Source: Eubacteriaceae bacterium
Lineage (GTDB): Bacteria; Bacillota; Clostridia; Eubacteriales; UBA1433
Reading direction: 5' to 3'
Length of the DNA: 10,937 bases
Assembly: GCA_012797825.1 (NCBI GenBank)
Contig: JAAZOI010000294.1
Span: forward strand, 1-10,937
The position numbers were made by a program, and so were the translations under genes. Each line of letters opens with the position of its first letter. Position 1 is the stretch's first letter. The notes under the pieces are model-generated. The model was not told the origin of the DNA, ran no database searches, and worked only from the letters and a program-made list of their open reading frames with translations. Below, piece after piece: positions 6,197 through 10,937 of the stretch.

Positions 6197-6685
6197 ATGA
6201 AAATGCTCGTACCGGTAGACGGCTCAAGCGCGTCTATAAACGCGGTTAAAAAAGCAATAGAAATAACAAAAAAAGTAAGCGGATTTTCGATACTTCTTAT
6301 ATCGGTTGTAAGTTATGAAAATGTGGGAAAAAGCCTAAGAAATCAGCAGCTTTGGAGTCAGGTGGACGGATCAATTATAGGCGAGGGAAGCTTAAAAATA
6401 GAAGATGAAATAATGAACATGAAAATAAAAATGCAGCAAAGGCTTCTTGACGCCATAGTGAACGACTTGTATTTCGGCGAGATTAAAGTTGAAAAGCAAG
6501 TTGTTGTGGGCGAGATTTACGAGAAAATACTCGAGATTGCCCGTAATGAAAAAGTTGACCTTATAGTAATGGGAAACAGAGGATTTTCAAAAATTAAACG
6601 TTTCTTTGTGGGAAGCGTTACTCAAAAAGTAATATCAGAAGCTGCTTGCCCCGTGCTTGTAATACATTCGGATGCGGAAGATTGA
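6197..6685 (+). CDS. Universal stress protein (UspA family)
   Basis: This 162-residue single-domain cytoplasmic protein begins MKMLVPVDGSSASINAVKKA, the first strand and loop of the Usp fold, with Asp8 at the adenine-binding position. Near the C-terminus GNRGFSKIKRFFVGSV gives the ATP-binding pattern G-X2-G-X9-G-S (Gly126, Gly129, Gly139, Ser140), followed by SEAACPVLVIH. It is therefore expected to belong to the ATP-binding class of Usps, which act in stress survival. A perfect AAGGAGGT lies 8 nt before the ATG. It is transcribed alone, ends at a TGA, and is followed by a two-way terminator shared with the next gene. Its partner or client cannot be told from context. Confidence 0.93.
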   Translation: MKMLVPVDGSSASINAVKKAIEITKKVSGFSILLISVVSYENVGKSLRNQQLWSQVDGSIIGEGSLKIEDEIMNMKIKMQQRLLDAIVNDLYFGEIKVEKQVVVGEIYEKILEIARNEKVDLIVMGNRGFSKIKRFFVGSVTQKVISEAACPVLVIHSDAED

Positions 6686-6710
6686 TAAATACATAAAATT
6701 TAAAGTAATA

Positions 6711-6753
6711 AAAAACAGCTTAATTGTTTGTATAAAACGATTATGCTGTTTTT
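6711..6753. terminator. Bidirectional terminator between convergent genes
   Basis: AAAAACAGCTTAAT (6711-6724) pairs with ATTATGCTGTTTTT (6740-6753) with a single mismatch around a 15-base loop that can itself partly pair. The A-run and T-run at the ends supply U-tracts for both directions. The right arm overlaps the last codons and stop of the minus-strand nucleotidase gene. Confidence 0.75.
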
Positions 6754-7331
6754 AATTTCGGCTCCGCGCCGTACGCTTTTTTGACGGCTAAAAGCGCTAT
6801 TTGGTACCAGTTATAAACTCTTATAACATTACTTGGCAATACGCTTTTGTTATATGTGCAGTCTATTAAAAGAACTTCATATCCCGCGCTTGAAAGCTGT
6901 AAAGCGTTATCTAGGCTGTCTTCAATAAATATATCGCAGTTTAGCTCTTTAGCGTTTTGTCTTTTATCAGTGTTTCCCGTAAGAGTAAGCGAATGCGCAG
7001 GCAGGTTGTACTTATTCAGCCACTGCCTTGTAATATCCGCGTATTTTTTCTCTCTTGCCGTAACATAATGTATGTTATGATTTTTAGCAAGATAAGTAAT
7101 TGCATGTTTTGCGTCAAGTCTTATTTTCGCTTTCCCATGAATCTCGCTTGCGTATACGCTATAGAAATTGTCATATTCTTCCTGAGTTACTTTAAGCGCG
7201 TCTGAGAATTTGTAACTGCAAATATCTTTCGGCTTTGCATTTGTGTTAAAATGCCGATTTGCACATTCAAGCCAATAATACGGATCGGTTACAGTTCCGT
7301 CAATGTCTATGCATAAATTAAGTGTTCTCAT
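6741..7331 (-). CDS. HAD-superfamily 5' nucleotidase (NT5C-like)
   Basis: This 196-residue soluble phosphatase has all four HAD motifs: CIDIDGTVTD with Asp9 nucleophile and Asp11 acid, Thr91 in YVTARE, Lys123 or Lys128 in TDKRQNAKEL, and acidic Glu137-Asp138 in IFIEDSLDNA. The DxDGTxTD opening, the helical cap after it (residues 17-70) and the FIEDSLDNA ending fit the 5'(3')-deoxyribonucleotidase-like branch, which dephosphorylates nucleoside monophosphates. The exact substrate is unproven. The start is set by a full AAGGAGGAT site ending about 7 nt before the ATG. It is the last gene of the minus-strand run, 108 bp beyond the exchanger gene, so it may have its own promoter. Its 3' end is embedded in the shared terminator. 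Confidence 0.85.
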   Translation of the reverse strand: MRTLNLCIDIDGTVTDPYYWLECANRHFNTNAKPKDICSYKFSDALKVTQEEYDNFYSVYASEIHGKAKIRLDAKHAITYLAKNHNIHYVTAREKKYADITRQWLNKYNLPAHSLTLTGNTDKRQNAKELNCDIFIEDSLDNALQLSSAGYEVLLIDCTYNKSVLPSNVIRVYNWYQIALLAVKKAYGAEPKLKTA

Positions 7332-7402
7332 AATTTATATCCTCCTTTCTTATTATTTGATGTAATTTTAATACATTAATGAAAAGCAAATGTGTCAGCA
7401 AT

Positions 7403-7423
7403 GTTAAATTTACGTTAAATTTA
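7403..7423. repeat. Tandem 10-mer repeat upstream of the nucleotidase gene
   Basis: GTTAAATTTA occurs twice (7403-7412 and 7414-7423), 11 bp apart and so on the same face of the helix, 72 to 92 bp upstream of the nucleotidase ATG. It might be a regulator site, but it is short and AT-rich and could be chance. Confidence 0.35.
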
Positions 7424-7439
7424 TATGGCAAAAACAGGA

Positions 7440-8453
7440 CTAAAATAAGTCTTTAAGATTTACTAAAAGATATAAAACATACAGGGCAATAAGCAACAGA
7501 CTTATTTTTTTTGTAAGGATATTAAGGTTTTTATTATAGACACAATAACCGAATGTAAACAGAACCAAAATAAGAGAAGGTATATGAATTAAATAAAAAC
7601 TTTGGGGTATTATCATGCCGTTTGTTGATACGCAAAGCGACGCTCCGAGCACTAAAAGTACGTTTAAAATATCGGCGCCCAATATGTTTCCAAGACACAA
7701 ATCGCCGTGATTTTTTTTAACCGAAGCTATGGCGGTGCTGAATTCGGGTACGCTTGTGCCGAACGCGACCAATGTAGAAGATATTACAATATCTGAAACT
7801 CCGAGTCTTTGCGCGATGGCAACCGAAGAGGCTACCAATCCAGAAGCGCTTATTGACAGAAGGAACGCAAATAATATTATAATAATAACAGTTATACTTG
7901 CTTTTGGAGTTTTTGCGCTCTTTTGCAAATTGATATTATCACAAGAAAAAGCATTGGGATTATTTTTATTTTGCCTTATTAAGATTACTATATATACGGG
8001 CAGCAATAAAAGAAATATAAAGCCTAGTATCTGTGGAAGTGTTCCGTCTGTTTTTCCAAATTTGGATATAAATGACGGAATTATTAATATAACACAGACA
8101 AGTACTAAGATATTAAATTTTTTCTTTGAGTCTTCTCTGACATAAACCTTTCCGAACAACGCTGCAGTGCCGAATATAATGCTTGTATTTGTTATTATAG
8201 AGCCGACGGCATTACCAACAGCGAAACCGACATTACCGTTTATGGCGCCTATTACTGAAGAGATAAGCTCAGGAAGAGTAGTGCCTAATGATACGACAGT
8301 CGCACCAATTATTATTTTAGGCATTCCCCATATCGAGGATAAAACAACCGCGTTGTCTACAAACTTATTCGCGGATTTTGAAAGTACGAACAGAGAAACT
8401 GCGAATATTAATAAAATTAAAAATATATTTGACTGTGATATAAAATTCTGCAT
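7440..8453 (-). CDS. YrbG-type Na+/Ca2+ exchanger (CaCA family)
   Basis: This 337-residue integral membrane protein has about ten hydrophobic helices in two inverted halves, the cation/Ca2+ antiporter layout. The two alpha-repeats are plain. The first is GATVVSLGTTLPELISS with Glu62, followed by VGNAVGSIITN with Asn81. The second is STLVAFGTSVPEFSTA with Glu237, followed by LGNILGADILN with Asn256. The paired glutamates bind Na+ and Ca2+ in this family. A cytoplasmic-type loop rich in Asn and Lys (about residues 162-185) separates the halves. Length is close to the 325 residues of E. coli YrbG. GGAGGAT sits about 6 nt before the ATG. It lies 60 bp after fosX on the same strand and may be co-transcribed, though no functional link is evident. 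Confidence 0.92.
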   Translation of the reverse strand: MQNFISQSNIFLILLIFAVSLFVLSKSANKFVDNAVVLSSIWGMPKIIIGATVVSLGTTLPELISSVIGAINGNVGFAVGNAVGSIITNTSIIFGTAALFGKVYVREDSKKKFNILVLVCVILIIPSFISKFGKTDGTLPQILGFIFLLLLPVYIVILIRQNKNNPNAFSCDNINLQKSAKTPKASITVIIIILFAFLLSISASGLVASSVAIAQRLGVSDIVISSTLVAFGTSVPEFSTAIASVKKNHGDLCLGNILGADILNVLLVLGASLCVSTNGMIIPQSFYLIHIPSLILVLFTFGYCVYNKNLNILTKKISLLLIALYVLYLLVNLKDLF

Positions 8454-8513
8454 TTATCCTCCGTTAAAAAATCTCACAACGTCTGAAATACTTCTTAATA
8501 AGTATATGCTGAT

Positions 8514-8918
8514 TTAAGATTTTAAATAAGCGGATAATCTTTCTTTAAGGTTTCCTGTGTGAAGTTCGAAAAGGTGATTATCAAAATCATAAAAATATAT
8601 TGATTTACCTTCGCCATTAATACGAGTTCTGCCTGGCAATATTTCAGCTCCTGCTTCTTTTATACGTTCAATATATGCATCTACTTCATCTGACGGAATT
8701 TCAAACGCTATATGATTGTATGTACGGTATGTTATATCATCATTTTGCATAATGCATATCCAAATATCATTTATTAAAAAATATTTTTCTTTGTAAAGAG
8801 AAAAGGTTTTCTCTTCGCTTGAATATATTTCCTTTGCGTCAAAAACCTTTTCTAAGAAGAATTTTGTTTTGTTGATATCTCTTACAATAAGAGTTATATG
8901 ACTTAATGATAAAATCAT
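8514..8918 (-). CDS. fosX: FosX fosfomycin-resistance hydrolase (VOC family)
   Basis: This 134-residue metalloenzyme of the vicinal oxygen chelate fold follows Listeria FosX almost throughout. Shared signatures are LSHITLIVRDINKT, the EIYSS stretch, WICIM, RTYNHIAFEI, and GEGKSIYFYDFDNHLFELH. Metal ligands fall at the FosX positions His7, His69 and Glu118, and Glu44, the base used by FosX to activate water, is present. FosX opens the epoxide of fosfomycin with water and needs no thiol, unlike FosA (glutathione) or FosB (bacillithiol). The start follows AAAGGTGAT. The gene lies 36 bp after the flavodoxin-ferredoxin gene and 60 bp before the exchanger, with no transposase, integron or repeat nearby, so it looks chromosomal. 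Whether it protects in vivo is not shown by sequence. Confidence 0.93.
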   Translation of the reverse strand: MILSLSHITLIVRDINKTKFFLEKVFDAKEIYSSEEKTFSLYKEKYFLINDIWICIMQNDDITYRTYNHIAFEIPSDEVDAYIERIKEAGAEILPGRTRINGEGKSIYFYDFDNHLFELHTGNLKERLSAYLKS

Positions 8919-8954
8919 AAATCACCTTTGAATATATAAAATTTTTGTTAAATA

Positions 8955-9743
8955 TTATTGAATAAAAATTTCAGGCTCTTTTCGCACAGCCGAAAAATTC
9001 TCAATAAGCCATGCGGAGGCTTTTTTAAATCCTTCCGTTTGAACTGATTTCGCGCCTGTCGGGCAGCGTTTCACGCAGCTGCAGCAGGTAATGCATTTAT
9101 CCTCTTTTATTTTTGAAAAATCGTCAAAATCAATTGCGCTTGTTGGGCAGGCGCTTGCGCAAACTCCGCATGATACGCATTCATTGCTGGTAGAAGGAGT
9201 CATAGGGCTGCCGGGTTTTCTTTCCCTGTAGGGGAAATTGCCTTTTACAAAAAGCGGTTTAATATCCGAAATACTGCTTATTTTATCGAGCTTATTTTTT
9301 ACGTCCAATCCGAAATTTTCAGCTGTTTTTATATCATCATTATCAGGTCTTCCGCCCGCTAATTTATCTGTGAATGAATGTTCCCCTAAAAATGCGGCAG
9401 CGGCGATAGGTATAAATCCTTTGCTTACAAATATGTCTTTAAGTTCAAGCAACGCGTCGTCGTATTCGCGGTTTCCGTATACTGCGACTAAAACAGCTAA
9501 AGTATTATCTCCGCTTATGTTTTTTAAGTAATCCTCAATTATCGCGGGAATTCTTCCCGAATATACGGGAACTCCTACTATAACCAAGTCATCTTTAGTA
9601 AATGAAAGCATACTTTCCCTGCTCACCGGAAGAGTTATATTATATTCTTTCGCATTGTCTGAAATTTTACCGCCTGCGGCTTTTACAATTTTTTCGGTAG
9701 TACCCGTTGGGCTGAAATAGAGTAAATTTAATTGCTTTTTCAT
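8955..9743 (-). CDS. EFR1-family flavodoxin/ferredoxin fusion protein
   Basis: This 262-residue cytoplasmic electron carrier has an N-terminal flavodoxin-like domain (about residues 1-165) with phosphate loop YFSPTGTTEK and a second flavin segment VGVPVYSGRIP. A C-terminal bacterial ferredoxin domain follows. Its two cluster motifs are Cys189/192/195/199 (CVSCGVCASACP) and Cys217/220/223/227 (CITCCSCVKRCP), giving two 4Fe-4S clusters. This order is that of EFR1 proteins found widely in anaerobes, whose partners are unknown. AAAGGAG lies 7 nt before the ATG. It heads a minus-strand run with fosX and the exchanger gene, and has its own likely promoter at 9788-9815. Confidence 0.9.
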   Translation of the reverse strand: MKKQLNLLYFSPTGTTEKIVKAAGGKISDNAKEYNITLPVSRESMLSFTKDDLVIVGVPVYSGRIPAIIEDYLKNISGDNTLAVLVAVYGNREYDDALLELKDIFVSKGFIPIAAAAFLGEHSFTDKLAGGRPDNDDIKTAENFGLDVKNKLDKISSISDIKPLFVKGNFPYRERKPGSPMTPSTSNECVSCGVCASACPTSAIDFDDFSKIKEDKCITCCSCVKRCPTGAKSVQTEGFKKASAWLIENFSAVRKEPEIFIQ

Positions 9744-9787
9744 AAAAACTCCTTTTAGTATTTATAAAATATTTACATGCTGCATAT

Positions 9788-9815
9788 ATCATACAGAATA
9801 TCAGGATATTGTTAA
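9788..9815 (-). promoter_or_regulatory. Candidate promoter of the EFR1 gene, with palindrome in spacer
   Basis: On the minus strand TTAACA (9810-9815) and TATGAT (9788-9793), each one base from consensus, are 16 bp apart and end 44 bp upstream of the ATG. The spacer holds the inverted repeat AATATC-AG-GATATT (9797-9810), a possible operator. Confidence 0.5.
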
Positions 9816-9857
9816 AATTGGAATAAAATATAGAAAATATTCCCGATAAAATATTGA

Positions 9858-9884
9858 ATATGTGTTGTAAACGACAACATATAT
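9858..9884. promoter_or_regulatory. 27-bp imperfect palindrome, likely repressor operator
   Basis: ATATGTGTTGT (9858-9868) and ACAACATATAT (9874-9884) are inverted arms with one mismatch around AAACG. The core TGTTGT-N5-ACAACA is perfect. It covers the -35 box and most of the spacer of the dehydrogenase promoter, where a bound repressor would block polymerase. The regulator is not encoded nearby, and I cannot assign its family. Confidence 0.55.
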
Positions 9885-9893
9885 CAGTATAAT
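9865..9893 (+). promoter_or_regulatory. Sigma-A promoter of the dehydrogenase gene
   Basis: TTGTAA (9865-9870) and a perfect TATAAT (9888-9893) are 17 bp apart. The predicted transcript starts near 9900, leaving a leader of about 57 nt before the ATG at 9957. Confidence 0.7.
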
Positions 9894-9956
9894 GATACAT
9901 ATAATTGACTATATTATACTGGCATTCAAATCAAATTAAAAGAGGTGTATTTTTAA

Positions 9957-10937
9957 ATGTTAAAAGTTGTAGCGGTAGCTGAATTCGGACCGGCCATTGA
10001 AGCCTTTAAAAAGATCTCACAAGAAGTGCTGGGAGACATTGCCGAAATTAAAATCGAACGAGCGGATACCGAAGAAAAAATCATCAGCGTATGCAAAGAC
10101 GCGGACGCTGTTATTGCGGGGCTTGATCCTTTTACGGACAAAGTGTTCGCATCACTGCCTAAGCTTAAAATGCTTTCGGGAGTGGCGATAGGTTATAACA
10201 CGTTTGATGCCGAAGCGGCGAAAAAATACGGCATAGCAGTATCCAACAACCCCCGTTATTGCGTAAACGAGGTTGCGGATCACGCCGCAAGTTTAATTCT
10301 TGCGCTGACAAGAAAACTGTTTGATTACAACAAAGAAGTCAAAGTCGACCACGTATGGTCCGCTCAGTCTCAAAGAGGAAAAATTAAAAGAGTTTGCGTG
10401 CAAACTTTAGGTCTTATGGGATTTGGCAACATCGCGCGTCTTGTTGCGAAACGCATGCAGGGATTCGGATGCGAAATTATTGCGTACGACCCGTACATAA
10501 AACAGGAATTCGCGGACCAGTTTAATGTAAAAATGGTTTCACTTGACGAATTGTACGCAAAAGCGGACATAATTTCTGTTCACGTGCTTCTAAACGCTCA
10601 GACGCAAGGCATGATAGGCAAAGAAGCGTTTGAAAAAATGGCGGCTAAAAAGCCTATATTCGTAAACTGCGCAAGAGGCGGCTTAATTGATGAAGACGCT
10701 CTGCTTGACGCTATAAAAACAGGAAAGATCGCGGCAGCAGGTCTTGACGTATTTATTTAGGAGAAACCAGACCTTGCTGCATCGCCTTTTACAAAACTGG
10801 GCGAAAACGTAATAATCACGCCTCACGCAGCGTATTTTTCGGATAACGCGCAATATGAAATGCTCGTATTCTCGTGCGAAAACCTGCGTAACTTCTTTAC
10901 GGGAAATATTGATAAAGTTCCCGTAGTAAACGGAATA
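9957..10937 (+). pseudogene. D-isomer-specific 2-hydroxyacid dehydrogenase, interrupted by in-frame TAG; 3' end outside window
   Basis: The product is a phosphoglycerate-dehydrogenase-like NAD-dependent enzyme: an N-terminal substrate-domain part (residues 1-100), a Rossmann loop GLMGFGNIA (152-160), and NCARGGLIDEDAL with catalytic Arg240. Codon 268 is TAG (10758-10760), after GLDVFI. In the same frame the next codon is a glutamate, at the position of the catalytic acid (Glu269 in E. coli SerA numbering), then KPDLAASPF, and VIITPHAAYF with catalytic His290. The frame stays open to the window edge, giving about 326 sense codons, close to full family length. Without readthrough, the 267-residue product lacks two of three catalytic residues and the C-terminal helix. 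The TAG differs by one base from GAG, AAG or CAG. The start follows AGAGGTG and a strong promoter. The substrate is unknown. Confidence 0.8.

Noticed and set aside
7729..8517. Long plus-strand open frames opposite the exchanger gene
   Set aside because: They are antisense to a protein with clear alpha-repeats and membrane helices, have no family features, and arise from its codon pattern.
9869..9873. Rex- or FNR-type redox operator at the dehydrogenase promoter
   Set aside because: The TGTTGT-N5-ACAACA core does not match the Rex (TTGT-GAA-type) or FNR (TTGAT-N4-ATCAA) consensus, so no regulator family is assigned.
9667..9900. 77-codon minus-strand frame overlapping the start of the EFR1 gene
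   Set aside because: It overlaps the well-supported EFR1 start in another frame and covers the promoter region; no ribosome site or recognisable domain.
10758..10760. Pyrrolysine or other dedicated UAG decoding
   Set aside because: This family is not a known pyrrolysine user, TAG ends other genes in the window, and the second interrupted gene has TAA instead; no pyl genes are visible.
1..10937. CRISPR arrays, tRNA/rRNA genes, insertion sequences
   Set aside because: No spaced direct repeats, cloverleaf-like sequences, transposase reading frames or terminal inverted repeats were found by eye.

Overview
The window looks like a chromosomal segment of a low-GC, anaerobic Firmicute of the Clostridia type. 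Supporting signs are AT-rich intergenic DNA, strong AGGAGG-type ribosome binding sites, sigma-A-like promoters, ferredoxin/flavodoxin fusion enzymes, and closest recognisable relatives in Clostridia, Bacillus and Listeria. This placement is inference; there is no rRNA or other phylogenetic marker here.

Layout. The left edge holds the 3' part of an FGGY sugar kinase (1-471), followed 11 bp later by a GC-rich gene of the 'putative immunity protein' (Imm-5-like) family (483-1007) and a hairpin terminator. On the minus strand comes an Est30-like alpha/beta hydrolase (1861-1112) interrupted by an in-frame TAA. Divergent from it is the best-defined unit of the window, a four-gene plus-strand operon (2034-5248): two tandem aldo/keto reductases with C-terminal double 4Fe-4S domains, an AdhR-like MerR regulator, and a small flavoprotein with a compact cysteine cluster. 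The operon starts at a MerR-type promoter (19-bp spacer holding a 7-4-7 inverted repeat) and ends at a Rho-independent terminator. It reads as an autoregulated electrophile/aldehyde-responsive redox unit.

The middle holds a minus-strand membrane-anchored protein of unknown function (5838-5317), a 358-bp non-coding stretch, and a plus-strand universal stress protein (6197-6685). From 9743 down to 6741 all genes are on the minus strand: an EFR1-type flavodoxin-ferredoxin, a FosX fosfomycin hydrolase with its key residues, a YrbG-type Na+/Ca2+ exchanger, and a HAD-type 5' nucleotidase.

The right edge holds a D-isomer-specific 2-hydroxyacid dehydrogenase (9957 to beyond the edge) under a near-consensus promoter overlapped by a palindrome. 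It too is interrupted by an in-frame stop, a TAG directly before the catalytic glutamate. Two single-codon nonsense interruptions in otherwise intact, motif-complete genes within 11 kb is the most surprising observation. Gene decay or sequence error are the simplest explanations, because TAA and TAG both act as normal terminators elsewhere in the window. I did not find a convincing, wholly new system.
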